Positions 1 to 9,863 of a stretch of 43,012 nucleotides of DNA are shown in pieces (within the stretch, counting starts at the first letter, position 1; each line of letters opens with the position of its first letter). This DNA comes from Blastococcus sp. (GTDB taxonomy: Bacteria; Actinomycetota; Actinomycetes; Mycobacteriales; Geodermatophilaceae): contig JAODNN010000137.1 in NCBI GenBank assembly GCA_025465355.1, positions 1 through 43,012 on the forward strand. The letters run 5' to 3'. The translations under genes and the position numbers were made by a program. A model generated the notes under the pieces. That model ran no database searches. It saw nothing but the letters and a program-made list of their open reading frames with translations, and was not told where the DNA came from.

Positions 1-217
1 CCGCTCGATTGTCGGCCACGTCCGGCTGATCCAGGCCGTCGACCCGTCCTATCCGATCATCCTGGGCAGCGACGGGCGGGTCATGGACGGCATGCACCGG
101 ATCGCCCGGGCGCTGCTGGAGGGCCGGACGACGATCGCCGCCGTCCGGTTCTCCACCGATCCCGAACCCGACTATCGCAACTGCCTTCCCGGCGACCTGC
201 CGTACCCGGAGGCCTGA
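1..217 (+). CDS. ParB-like N-terminal domain protein (3' end only)
   Basis: The reading frame is open from the window edge (first full codon at 2) to a TGA at 215-217, giving 71 residues of a C-terminus. The segment VMDGMHRIARALLEG resembles the 'DGxHR' core of ParB/sulfiredoxin-fold domains, which bind nucleotide or act as nucleases; the flanking text (HVRLIQAVDPSYPIIL before, TTIAAVRF after) fits that fold's strands. The family assignment rests on this one motif, so the function is not established. The 3' end overlaps the convergent P-loop kinase gene by 46 bp, tail to tail. The start and most of the protein lie outside the window. Confidence 0.6.
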   Translation, partial: RSIVGHVRLIQAVDPSYPIILGSDGRVMDGMHRIARALLEGRTTIAAVRFSTDPEPDYRNCLPGDLPYPEA

Positions 218-759
218 TCGGCCAGCCAGCGGCGGGCCTGTCGGGCGCCGCGCAGCCGCACCACCATCACGCCTCGGGCCGCCGCGGCCGACAGTTCCTC
301 GTCCGTACGACGCCGGTGCACACCGAACTCCCGGCTGAAGACGACTCGCAGCGGGTGGGAGGCGCGCCCCCAACCGGAGAACCGTTCGACGTTGCCGTTG
401 TAGAAGGGCCGTTTCGTCACCGCCCTGGAGACCGACCGCCGCAGGAGACGACTGGCCACCACCGGAAACGGGTGGTCCAGCCAGACCACCACGTCGGCCG
501 CGGCGAGCAACCGCGGCTTGACCGCCGGGTACTGATACTCGGTCACCCAGCGTCCGGTTGCCAGCATCGTGTCGACATCGGTCTCGAATTCGGGGCGAGG
601 AATCCACCCCGGACCGTGCTGCAGCGCATCGATCTCCGTGTAGGGAAGGGCTCGCCACTCGGCCAGCGCGCGGGCCATCGTCGTCTTCCCCGCCCCCGAA
701 CTCCCCGCGATCAGCACCCGCTGCACGTCCCGTGGGAGTGGCGGAGGGAGCTCCCGCAT
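172..759 (-). CDS. P-loop NTPase, adenylate-kinase/topology-modulation (FlaR-like) family
   Basis: A 195-residue protein with a clear Walker A loop, AGSSGAGKTT, at about residues 18-27. Next come an acidic 'EIDALQHGPGW' segment, a 'W-L-D-H-P' strand (VVVWLDHPF) and an Arg-rich lid region (RLLRRSVSRAV). This arrangement is typical of the small kinase-like proteins annotated as adenylate kinase or DNA topology modulation protein FlaR; the real substrate is unknown. The ATG overlaps the polA stop by one base (TGATG at 761-757), so it is probably translated by re-initiation after polA. The last 46 bp overlap the convergent ParB-like gene. Confident as a coding gene, moderate on the family name. 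Confidence 0.75.
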   Translation of the reverse strand: MRELPPPLPRDVQRVLIAGSSGAGKTTMARALAEWRALPYTEIDALQHGPGWIPRPEFETDVDTMLATGRWVTEYQYPAVKPRLLAAADVVVWLDHPFPVVASRLLRRSVSRAVTKRPFYNGNVERFSGWGRASHPLRVVFSREFGVHRRRTDEELSAAAARGVMVVRLRGARQARRWLADQASGYGRSPGRQLR

Positions 760-3500
760 CAGTGGGCGGCGGCGTCCCAGCTGGCACCGAAGCCGACCGA
801 GACCTCGAGCGGCACCGACAGGGCGGCCGCCCCGGCCATCTCCCGGCGCACCAGGGCCTCGAGAGCCTCCCGCTCGCCCGGGGCCACTTCGAGCACGAGT
901 TCGTCGTGCACCTGCAGCAGCATCCGCGACCGCAGACCCTCCGCGGCGATGGCCTTCTCGACGTTGAGCATCGCCACCTTGATCACGTCGGCCGCCGAGC
1001 CCTGGATCGGCGCGTTCAGCGCCATCCGCTCGGCCATCTCGCGGCGCTGGCGGTTGTCGCTGGTGAGATCAGGCAGATAGCGGCGCCGGCCGAGGGTCGT
1101 CTCGGTGAACCCGCACATCCGGGCCTCCTCCACGACGCCGTCGAGATAGTCGCGGATCCCGCCGAAGCGCTCGAAGTAGGCCTGCATCTGGCCGCGCGCC
1201 TCCTCCGGGGTGATGCGCAGCTGCTGAGCCAGCCCGTAGGCCGACAGCCCGTACGCCAGGCCGTAGCTCATCGCCTTGATCCGGCGGCGCATCTCCGGGT
1301 CGACGTCCTCGATCGGGATGTTGAACGCCCGCGAGGCGACGAAGGTGTGCAGGTCCTCCCCCGAGGAGAATGCCTCGATCAGGCCGGCGTCACCCGAGAG
1401 GTGGGCCATGATCCGCATCTCGATCTGGCTGTAGTCCGCCGTCATGAGCGACTCGTAGCCGGCGCCGACGACGAACGCCTGGCGGATCCGCCGCCCTTCG
1501 GCGGTGCGGATCGGGATGTTCTGCAGGTTGGGGTCGGTCGACGACAGCCGGCCGGTGGCCGCGATCGTCTGCTGGAAGGTCGTGTGGATGCGGCCCGCGT
1601 CGTCGACCATCGGCAGCAGCCCGTCGATGACCGTGCGCAACCGGGTGACGTCACGGTGGCGGAGTAGGTGCTCCATGAACGGGTGCCCTGTCTGTTCGAG
1701 CAGCCAGGTCAGTGCGTCGGCGTCGGTGGTGTAGCCGGTCTTGTTCTTCTTGGTCTTCGGCAGGCCCAGCTCGTCGAAGAGAACCGCCTGCAGCTGCTTC
1801 GGAGAGCCCAGGTTCACCTCGCGGCCGATCACGGCGTAGCACTCCGCGGCCGCGGACGCGACAGCGTCGGCGAACTCCCGCTGCAGTTCCTGCAGGTAGT
1901 CGACGTCAGCGGCGATGCCGCGGTACTCCATCGCGGCCAGCACCCGGGTCAGCGGCAGTTCGATCGCGCCCAGCAGCTGGTCTCCGCCGCGCTGGCCGAG
2001 CACCGTCTCCAGGGCGTCGGACAGGTCGTTGACGGCAACGGCCTTGAGGACGTCGGCGTGCGCGGCCTCCGCCGCGACGTCGTCCTCACTGGGCCCGAGC
2101 CCGTCCAGCGTCAGCTGGCCCTGGGGCTCGGCGGCGTCCTTCAGCTCGCGCCGCAGGTAGCGGACGGCGAGGTCGCCGAGGTCGAACGAGCGCTGACCGG
2201 GCATGGCCAGGTACGCGGCGAGCGCGGTGTCGCTGACGACCCCTTCCAGCTCCCAGCCGCGGGCCCAGATGGCCAGCAGCGGGCCCTTGACCTCGTGCAC
2301 GACCTTCTGCGTGGCCGGGTCGGCCAGCCAGGCGGCAAGTGCCTGCTCGTCGGCGACATCGAGATCCGGCCCGAGGTCGACGAAGGTGGCGTGGTCGTTG
2401 GCCGCCGCGAGCGCCAGGCCGGTCAGCTCACCGGTTCCCCGGCCCCAGGAGCCCCGGAAGATGAGCCCGGTGCGGCCGGTTCCGGCGTTGGCCCGCAGCC
2501 ACTCCCCCAGCCCGCCGCGGGGGATCTCGTCCTCCGCGACATCGAAGCCGCCCTCGACCTCGGGCTCGGCGCTGGTGAGGGTGGCGAACAGCCGGTCGCG
2601 AAGGACCCGGAACTGCAGGTTGTCGAAGAGCGTGTGGACCTCGTTGCGGTCCCAGGCCTGGACGGCAAGGTCCGCGGGCCCGAGCTCCAGAGGGACGGCG
2701 CGGTCCAGCTCGGTGAGCCGGCGGTTCTGCAGCACCGAGGACAGGTGCTCGCGGAGCTTCTCGCCGACCTTGCCCTTGACCGTGTCAACCTGGTCGACCA
2801 GGGCGTCCAGCGAGCCGTACTCGCGGATCCATTTGGCCGCCGTCTTCTCCCCCACGCTGGGGATGCTCGGCAGGTTGTCGCTCGGGTCGCCCCGCAGCGC
2901 GGCGAAATCGGGGTACTGGACCGGGGACAGCCCGTACTTGGTCTCGACCTCTTCCGGTGTGAAGCGGGTCATCTCCGAGACGCCCTTGCGCGGGTACAGG
3001 ACCGTGACGTGCTCGTTCACCAGCTGCAGGGCGTCGCGGTCACCCGTGGCGATGAGCACGTCCATGCCCTGTTCGACGGCCTGGACGGTGAGCGTGGCGA
3101 TGACGTCGTCCGCCTCGAAGCCCTCGGCGGTGATGACAGGCACACGGAGCGCCCCCAGCACCTCCTGCACGAGGCTGACCTGGCCACGGAAGTCGGTCGG
3201 GCTCTCGGAGCGGTTGGCCTTGTACTCGGCGAAGATCTCGCTCCGGAACGTCTTGCGGCCGACGTCGAAGGCGACGGCGAGGTGCGTGGGTTGCTCGTCG
3301 CGCAGGATGTTGATCAGCATCGACGTGAAGCCGTACACGGCATTCGTCGGCTGGCCGGTCGTAGTCGAGAAGTTCTCCACCGGGAGCGCGAAGAAGGCGC
3401 GATAGGCGAGCGAGTGCCCGTCGAGCAGCAGCAGACGTGGCCGCGGCCCGGTGCTGGTGGGAGCGGCGGTGGACGCGGGAGCAGAGACCGGAGCGGACAT
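759..3500 (-). CDS. polA: DNA polymerase I
   Basis: A 913-residue family A polymerase for repair synthesis and Okazaki fragment processing. The N-terminus is a 5'-3' exonuclease domain (LLLLDGHSLAYRAFF, then GYTSM-like and DNLPSIPSVGEKTA regions). A middle 3'-5' exonuclease-like domain (about 340-500) lacks the DxE metal-binding residues, so proofreading is probably absent, as in other actinobacterial Pol I. The C-terminal polymerase domain carries motif A DYSQIE (D688), motif B with K742 and Y746, and motif C VHDE (D866). Tyr746 sits where E. coli has Phe762. A longer ORF reaches 3578, but ATG 3500 is chosen because the family-like sequence starts there and a TANNNT hexamer lies 8 nt upstream. 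It is followed by a coupled P-loop kinase gene. Confidence 0.97.
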   Translation of the reverse strand: MSAPVSAPASTAAPTSTGPRPRLLLLDGHSLAYRAFFALPVENFSTTTGQPTNAVYGFTSMLINILRDEQPTHLAVAFDVGRKTFRSEIFAEYKANRSESPTDFRGQVSLVQEVLGALRVPVITAEGFEADDVIATLTVQAVEQGMDVLIATGDRDALQLVNEHVTVLYPRKGVSEMTRFTPEEVETKYGLSPVQYPDFAALRGDPSDNLPSIPSVGEKTAAKWIREYGSLDALVDQVDTVKGKVGEKLREHLSSVLQNRRLTELDRAVPLELGPADLAVQAWDRNEVHTLFDNLQFRVLRDRLFATLTSAEPEVEGGFDVAEDEIPRGGLGEWLRANAGTGRTGLIFRGSWGRGTGELTGLALAAANDHATFVDLGPDLDVADEQALAAWLADPATQKVVHEVKGPLLAIWARGWELEGVVSDTALAAYLAMPGQRSFDLGDLAVRYLRRELKDAAEPQGQLTLDGLGPSEDDVAAEAAHADVLKAVAVNDLSDALETVLGQRGGDQLLGAIELPLTRVLAAMEYRGIAADVDYLQELQREFADAVASAAAECYAVIGREVNLGSPKQLQAVLFDELGLPKTKKNKTGYTTDADALTWLLEQTGHPFMEHLLRHRDVTRLRTVIDGLLPMVDDAGRIHTTFQQTIAATGRLSSTDPNLQNIPIRTAEGRRIRQAFVVGAGYESLMTADYSQIEMRIMAHLSGDAGLIEAFSSGEDLHTFVASRAFNIPIEDVDPEMRRRIKAMSYGLAYGLSAYGLAQQLRITPEEARGQMQAYFERFGGIRDYLDGVVEEARMCGFTETTLGRRRYLPDLTSDNRQRREMAERMALNAPIQGSAADVIKVAMLNVEKAIAAEGLRSRMLLQVHDELVLEVAPGEREALEALVRREMAGAAALSVPLEVSVGFGASWDAAAH

Positions 3501-3508
3501 CGGTTCCG

Positions 3509-3514
3509 ATCCTA
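3509..3514 (-). promoter_or_regulatory. Candidate -10 hexamer of polA (leaderless)
   Basis: TAGGAT on the minus strand, 8 nt before the polA ATG. This would place the transcript start at or next to the start codon. No clear -35 is visible. Confidence 0.45.
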
Positions 3515-3585
3515 GTGAAAGGACCCCGCTGCCCCCCGGCCCTCGCAAGCTCGGGCCGGGTCCCTGCAGCGGGGCCATCGCTCGC

Positions 3586-3591
3586 TACGGT
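3586..3591 (+). promoter_or_regulatory. Candidate -10 hexamer of the hotdog thioesterase (leaderless)
   Basis: TACGGT, 8 nt before the GTG at 3600. There is no Shine-Dalgarno sequence in between. It is back to back with the polA promoter within about 75 bp. Confidence 0.42.
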
Positions 3592-3599
3592 GCCTCAGT

Positions 3600-4004
3600 G
3601 TGACGACGCCTCCCCCGTCCTGGATGCCCACGGACTCCTTCAGCCCGCTCGACGACAAGCTCGGTATCCGGATCATCGACTTCGACCCCGACCGGCTCGT
3701 CGCCACGATGCCGGTGAAGGGCAACGAGCAGCCCTTCGGTCTCCTGCACGGCGGGGCCACCTGCACGCTCATGGAGACGATCGGCTCGTGGGCGGCGATG
3801 CTCGGGGTCGGGCCGGACCGGAAGGCCGTCGGCATCGAGTTGAACGCCAGCTACGTGAAGGCGGCCACGTCCGGCGTCGTCACGGCGGTGTGCACGCCCG
3901 TACGGCGCGGCCGCACCCTCGCCACATTCCTCATCCAGGTCAACGACGACCAGGACCAACTGACCGCCACCGGGCGGCTGACCTGCATGATCCTGCCCGC
4001 CTGA
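3600..4004 (+). CDS. PaaI/hotdog-fold thioesterase
   Basis: A 134-residue single hotdog domain. The motif LLHGGATCTLMETIGSWAA (about residues 48-66) is the HGG...E active-site segment of PaaI/YbgC-type thioesterases, followed by the usual VGIELNASYVKA strand. Such enzymes hydrolyse acyl-CoA or aryl-acyl-CoA thioesters; the substrate here cannot be read. The start is GTG 3600; ATG 3624 is a possible alternative. The gene is divergent from polA and converges on the GNAT gene, whose stop lies 10 nt away. Length is normal for the family. Confidence 0.85.
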   Translation: MTTPPPSWMPTDSFSPLDDKLGIRIIDFDPDRLVATMPVKGNEQPFGLLHGGATCTLMETIGSWAAMLGVGPDRKAVGIELNASYVKAATSGVVTAVCTPVRRGRTLATFLIQVNDDQDQLTATGRLTCMILPA

Positions 4005-4014
4005 CGGCTGACGT

Positions 4015-4665
4015 TCAGCCCTCGGCGGCCGTGCCCAGCGCCGCGAACGACTGCGCCAGCGAGCGGCGCCGGGCGACCGCGGTGGGCCGCCGGGGTGCCG
4101 GCGCCATGCGCCAACTGCGCTGCCAGGCAGCGAGCGACCGGGTCAGCGAGTCGAGCGCGACGATCCGCCGGGTCGTGAGCGGCGCGAAACCCATGCGCGC
4201 GAAGAACCGCTGCCGCTCCGCCTCCTGCCCGCCGACAGCGGCCACCACGTGGGTGGCCCCGGTCTCCTGCGCGTAGGCGGCCGCCGCGCGGAGCAGGCAG
4301 GCCCCGGCGCCCTGCCGACGGTGGTCGCGGTGGACGACGAACGTGTCGACGGTGACCTGCGGGGCCCCGAGAACGAGGGAGAGCGGGTCGAGCCCCAGGA
4401 CGGCGAGACCGACCGGCACCTCTCCCCCGGCACCGCCGGCCGCCGCGTTCGGGCCCGGCAGAACGGCCAGGACGACGCGGTGCCCCGGATCACCGAGCAG
4501 TCGTCGGAACCCGGCCGCGGCCGCAGCCGGCGGGGCATGCCCGGTGAGGACGTCTTCGGCGTGCGCCTCGGCGCGGTGCTGGCGGACCAGCGCGAGAACA
4601 ACGGGCAGGTCCGCGGCACGCGCGGTGCGCGTCATCACACGGGACCGCGAACCGGTTCCTGACAC
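4015..4665 (-). CDS. GNAT-family N-acetyltransferase
   Basis: A 216-residue protein with the GNAT core: VDTFVVHRDHRRQGAGACLL carries the acetyl-CoA pyrophosphate-binding R/Q-x-x-G-x-G/A loop (RRQGAG), followed by a helix, a GATHVVAAV strand and the terminal RFFARMGFAP motif. The C-terminal 50 residues are basic and Ala-rich and look unstructured. GTG 4665 is preferred because a GGGAGGG sequence lies about 6 nt upstream; ATG 4635 is an alternative that would drop ten residues. The acceptor substrate is unknown. It stands alone between the convergent thioesterase gene and the end of livF. Confidence 0.8.
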   Translation of the reverse strand: MSGTGSRSRVMTRTARAADLPVVLALVRQHRAEAHAEDVLTGHAPPAAAAAGFRRLLGDPGHRVVLAVLPGPNAAAGGAGGEVPVGLAVLGLDPLSLVLGAPQVTVDTFVVHRDHRRQGAGACLLRAAAAYAQETGATHVVAAVGGQEAERQRFFARMGFAPLTTRRIVALDSLTRSLAAWQRSWRMAPAPRRPTAVARRRSLAQSFAALGTAAEG

Positions 4666-4780
4666 GGGAGCCCTCCCTGGACGGTGGGTGGAGAGTGCAC
4701 CTGCCGGGCACCGCGATCACGACGGCGCGCCGGGTGAGCATTCCCGTTGGTCCCACACGCCCCAAACGGCTGCTCCACGG

Positions 4781-6477
<1,697 letters not shown>

Positions 6478-6481
6478 CGCC

Positions 6482-8710
6482 TCACACACCTTCCCCTGCC
6501 GGAACGGCGCGGAGATCCTGGTCGACGCTCGGATCGTGCCCCGCCAGTCCGGTGAGCTCGGCCTTGCGCCGTCGCGCCGGGATCAGCCCCGCCGGCCGGA
6601 AGATCATCATGACGATGAGGACGGCGCCGATCCACATGATGCGGTCCTCCGAAGGGACCTGGTCACGAAGGAAGTCGGGCAGCCAGGTCAGCACCGCGGC
6701 GCCGGCGATCGCGCCGGTCAGCGAACCCATCCCGCCGAACACCACGAAGGCGACGACCAGGATCGAGTTGTTCAGGATGAAGTTCTGCGGGTTGAAGTAG
6801 CCGACCTGGCTCGCGAAGAAGACCCCGGCCAGGCCCGAGGTGGAGGCTCCGATGGCGAACGCGAGGAGTTTCACCCGCGTGGTGTTCACGCCCGTGGCCT
6901 GGGCAGCCACCTCGTCCTCGCGGACCGCCGCCCAGGCGCGCCCGAGACGCGAGCCCTCCAGCCGCCAGAACAGCAGGAAGACGAGTGCCAGCAGGACCAG
7001 CAGCAGGTACCAGTACTGCAGTTGGCTGCCACCCCACTCGAACCGGATGAACCCGAGGTCGATGACCGGGTGGGGCACCGCCCTGGCCACGCCACGCGGG
7101 CCGTTGGTGAAGTCGCCCGGATTGTTGACCGCGATGATGCGGATGATCTCACCGAAGCCCAGCGTGACGATCGCGAGGTAGTCACCGCGCAACCGCAGCG
7201 TGGGGCCACCGAGGACGACGCCGGCGATCAGGCAGACAGCGATCGCGACCGGAATCGCCCACAGCGGGCTGAGATGGATCGGTGGCTGCACCGGGAGCGA
7301 TCCGGTGAAGTACGCGGTCGTGTACGAGCCGAGGGCGTAGAACGCGATGTACCCCAGGTCGAGCAGACCGGCCCAGCCGATGACCACGTTGAGCCCGATG
7401 GCCAGGAGCACGTAGACCCCGATGTCGGTCACGAGCGCCTGCTGCCAGAAGGCCGTGGCCGTGGGCGGGTAGAACAACGCGAGACCCACCCCGAACAGCG
7501 TCAGGCTGAGCAGGGTGGTCGACGTGCCGACCTGGTGCAACCGACCGAGCGCCCCGCTGCCGCGGGCGAGGGCCGGCTCCGGAGCGATCACCGGTGCGCG
7601 CCGCGCGGCGATCAGGCCACCGGCGCCGGCACTGAACAGCGCGATGCACAACACCCAGCCACCCGTGCCGAGGTTCTGCCACTCCCCGGCAGAACCGGGG
7701 TAGCCGGCCTTGGTGGCAGTGGCGCTGATGTCGTGGAGGGTGGCGAGAGTGACGAGGATCGCGACCACGGCCCCGCCCGCCGCGACGTAGCCGAGCGTCT
7801 TCTGCGCGGTCCACACCGCCGTCGCGGCGAGCACGACGACCACCGCGAATACGGCGTAGCCGAGCCATGCCAGGTACGCGGAGGCGACGCCCGACAACGC
7901 CGAACCGGCGAAGAGGTGCTGTGTGTCGACCAGCGTCAGGTTCTTGCCGCCCGGATCGAACCAGGTCGCCGCGACGAGCGCCAGCACGCCGAGTACGACC
8001 CCCATCGCCACGAGCGGAAGCCCTGGCCGGAACGCCATCACCCGCTCCACGAACTCGCGGGTCCGTGCAGTCTCCACGCGGGACATGGCGGCCACGACGC
8101 CGGCACCGGCGAGCACGAGATTGCCGATCAGGGCGGTTTGCGCACCGAAGGAGTGGTCGATCCCCCCGGCGAAGGACACCGCGAGGGAGTGCGCCGCCAC
8201 CGCGATCGCTCCGACCAGCACGGACACCGCCGCGCTCGCCCAGGCCAGCCAGCGCAGCCGCCACACGATCGCCGCCGCGGTCGCGGCCGCCGTCACCAGC
8301 AGACCGACCCACCACAGCCAGCCGAAGAAGATCCGCGCCACCGGCGCGACGGCGGGCGTGGACGTGACCGCAGCTCCGAACGTGGCGAGCTTGCCGTCGC
8401 CCAACGGGTCGTACCACTTCATCAGGAAGTACGACGCCAGCAGGATGAGCACACCCGCGAGGAGCGGACGGACACCCGGCCGGCCGGCATAGCGCCGCAC
8501 GACGTCCTGATACGTGATGCCCAGGAAGACCAGCACGCCCACCAGCAGGAAGTAGAAGATGCGGGGGTTGAGGACCGCCTCGCGGAACGCCAGCCCGTAG
8601 TCGTCCTTCGACCCCTGCTGCTTGCCGACCATCATGGCCAGCACCACGGACCCGCCGAGGCAGGCGAGCAGCCGGCCGACCCACGGGGGGAGGGACACCC
8701 GCCGGTTCAC
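6482..8710 (-). CDS. livM: LivM permease with a duplicated N-terminal membrane extension
   Basis: A 742-residue protein. Residues about 400-742 are the conserved LivM permease of a LIV-type importer: NVVIGWAGLLDLGYIAFYALGS, LRLRGDYLAIVTLGFGEIIR, the cytoplasmic EAA-like loop LGRAWAAVREDEVAAQATGVN, and a C-terminal FRPAGLIP. The first 380 residues are extra, with about ten hydrophobic helices; E. coli LivM is only about 425 residues. The extension looks internally duplicated: W-Y-D-P at 99-102 and W-F-D-P at 250-253, and W131 and W282, share the same 151-residue offset. GTG 8710 overlaps the livH stop by 4 nt (GTGA); a longer ORF to 8830 only reads livH in another frame. The role of the extension is unknown. 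Confidence 0.93.
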   Translation of the reverse strand: MNRRVSLPPWVGRLLACLGGSVVLAMMVGKQQGSKDDYGLAFREAVLNPRIFYFLLVGVLVFLGITYQDVVRRYAGRPGVRPLLAGVLILLASYFLMKWYDPLGDGKLATFGAAVTSTPAVAPVARIFFGWLWWVGLLVTAAATAAAIVWRLRWLAWASAAVSVLVGAIAVAAHSLAVSFAGGIDHSFGAQTALIGNLVLAGAGVVAAMSRVETARTREFVERVMAFRPGLPLVAMGVVLGVLALVAATWFDPGGKNLTLVDTQHLFAGSALSGVASAYLAWLGYAVFAVVVVLAATAVWTAQKTLGYVAAGGAVVAILVTLATLHDISATATKAGYPGSAGEWQNLGTGGWVLCIALFSAGAGGLIAARRAPVIAPEPALARGSGALGRLHQVGTSTTLLSLTLFGVGLALFYPPTATAFWQQALVTDIGVYVLLAIGLNVVIGWAGLLDLGYIAFYALGSYTTAYFTGSLPVQPPIHLSPLWAIPVAIAVCLIAGVVLGGPTLRLRGDYLAIVTLGFGEIIRIIAVNNPGDFTNGPRGVARAVPHPVIDLGFIRFEWGGSQLQYWYLLLVLLALVFLLFWRLEGSRLGRAWAAVREDEVAAQATGVNTTRVKLLAFAIGASTSGLAGVFFASQVGYFNPQNFILNNSILVVAFVVFGGMGSLTGAIAGAAVLTWLPDFLRDQVPSEDRIMWIGAVLIVMMIFRPAGLIPARRRKAELTGLAGHDPSVDQDLRAVPAGEGV

Positions 8711-9654
8711 GCCGCACGCCCCAGACGCTCGCCGAGGATGCCTGTCGGCCGGAAGACCAGGATGAGGATGAGGATCACGAACGCCACCACATCGGTCCAC
8801 TGGATGCCGATCCAGGCAGTGCTGACCCACGGTGCGGTGGGGATCAGGTTCTCCGCGATCCCGAGCAGCAACCCGCCGATCATGGCGCCGCGGATGTTGC
8901 CGATACCACCGAGCACGGCAGCGGCGAAGGCCTTGATGCCGGGGATGAAGCCCATCGTGTTCGTGAACACGAAGGCGGTGCCGAAGAGGAACCCGGCCGC
9001 CCCGGCCAGCGCGCCGCCGATGATGAACGTGCGGGAGATCGTCCGGTCGATGTCGACACCCATGAGCGCCGCCGTGGGCGCGTCCTCGGCCGTGGCCCGG
9101 ATGCTGCGACCCAGCTTGGTACCTGACACCAGCCGGTCCAGGAAGAACATGAGGAGCAGCGCGGCCACGATGATGATCACCTGAAGCAGACGCACGGGCG
9201 CTCCGGCGATGGTGAACAGCACCTTGTTGGCGTCGAAGTAGGTCGGGAACTGGTTCTGTCCCAGCCGGTTGAACATCTTCCCGAACAGCTGGGCCAAGAA
9301 GAAGGACGCGCCGATGGCGCTGATCAGGAACGCAAGTTTGGGTGCCCCGCGTCTGCGGAGGGGCCGGTAGGCCACACGCTCCAGCAGGAAGGCGACGGCG
9401 GCGCCCGTGATCGCCCCCGAGAGCAGGCCCGCGATGATCACGAAGACCGCGCCGAGGCCGGACACCCCTTGTCCGTTACCGACGATGGCGTGCACAACGA
9501 GGTAGCTGCCGAATGCCCCGGACATGAACACCTCGCTGTGCGCGAAGTTGATCAGTTGCAGCACGCCGTACACGAGCGTGTACCCCAGGGCGATGAGCGC
9601 GTACATCGAGCCCCGGGTGATCCCGAGGATCAGGTAGTTCAGGAAGTCGGACAA
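8707..9654 (-). CDS. livH: Branched-chain amino-acid ABC transporter permease LivH
   Basis: A 315-residue inner-membrane permease, partner of LivM. The family segments are visible in order: GSMYALIALGYTLVYGVLQLINFAHSEVFM at the N-terminus, LGRSIRATAEDAPTAALMGVD (the EAA-like loop that contacts the ATPases), GGIGNIRGAMIGGLLLGIAEN, and a C-terminal FRPTGILGERL. The start is a rare TTG at 9654, with GAGAGG about 9 nt upstream; no ATG or GTG in frame would keep the first membrane segment. The livM start overlaps the end by 4 nt. It lies 209 nt downstream of the receptor gene. Confidence 0.94.
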   Translation of the reverse strand: MSDFLNYLILGITRGSMYALIALGYTLVYGVLQLINFAHSEVFMSGAFGSYLVVHAIVGNGQGVSGLGAVFVIIAGLLSGAITGAAVAFLLERVAYRPLRRRGAPKLAFLISAIGASFFLAQLFGKMFNRLGQNQFPTYFDANKVLFTIAGAPVRLLQVIIIVAALLLMFFLDRLVSGTKLGRSIRATAEDAPTAALMGVDIDRTISRTFIIGGALAGAAGFLFGTAFVFTNTMGFIPGIKAFAAAVLGGIGNIRGAMIGGLLLGIAENLIPTAPWVSTAWIGIQWTDVVAFVILILILVFRPTGILGERLGRAA

Positions 9655-9744
9655 GGGCGAACGCCTCTCAGGTGAACCGGCTGGGAGCGAGGCTTTCCCC
9701 GGGCCCGGCCGCGGTGGCCGTCGGGGTCGGTCGTGAGCGCACGG

Positions 9745-9770
9745 CCCGCGAACAGGGCCCGCGAACAGGG
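9745..9770. repeat. Tandem 13-bp direct repeat
   Basis: Two perfect head-to-tail copies of CCCGCGAACAGGG in the receptor-livH intergenic region, just before the hairpin at 9783. Probably a slippage duplication; no function is visible. Confidence 0.8.
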
Positions 9771-9782
9771 TGCCGAGACAGT

Positions 9783-9829
9783 ACGGGAGGGGCGGAGCGG
9801 ACCACTCGGGCCCGCCCCGCCCCTCCCGT
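9783..9829 (-). terminator. 13-bp GC-rich hairpin between receptor gene and livH
   Basis: A perfect inverted repeat: ACGGGAGGGGCGG at 9783-9795 and its complement at 9817-9829, with a 21-nt loop. It lies 35 nt after the receptor stop on the minus strand and has no U tract. Such hairpins after the binding-protein gene of ABC importers often act as partial terminators or 3' stabilisers, so receptor mRNA exceeds permease mRNA. The structure is seen; the role is inferred. Confidence 0.6.
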
Positions 9830-9863
9830 CATCATCGGATCGATCGACCGGCCGAAGGCTCGA

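Noticed and set aside
558-3515. Long plus-strand ORFs opposite polA (558-1667, 1668-3515, 2203-3405)
   Set aside because: They are antisense frames of the conserved polA gene, Arg/His/Gln-rich with no domain; open only because of high GC.
6536-9184. 882-codon plus-strand ORF opposite livM/livH
   Set aside because: Low-complexity Arg/Asp/Gly-rich text antisense to two clearly conserved permeases.
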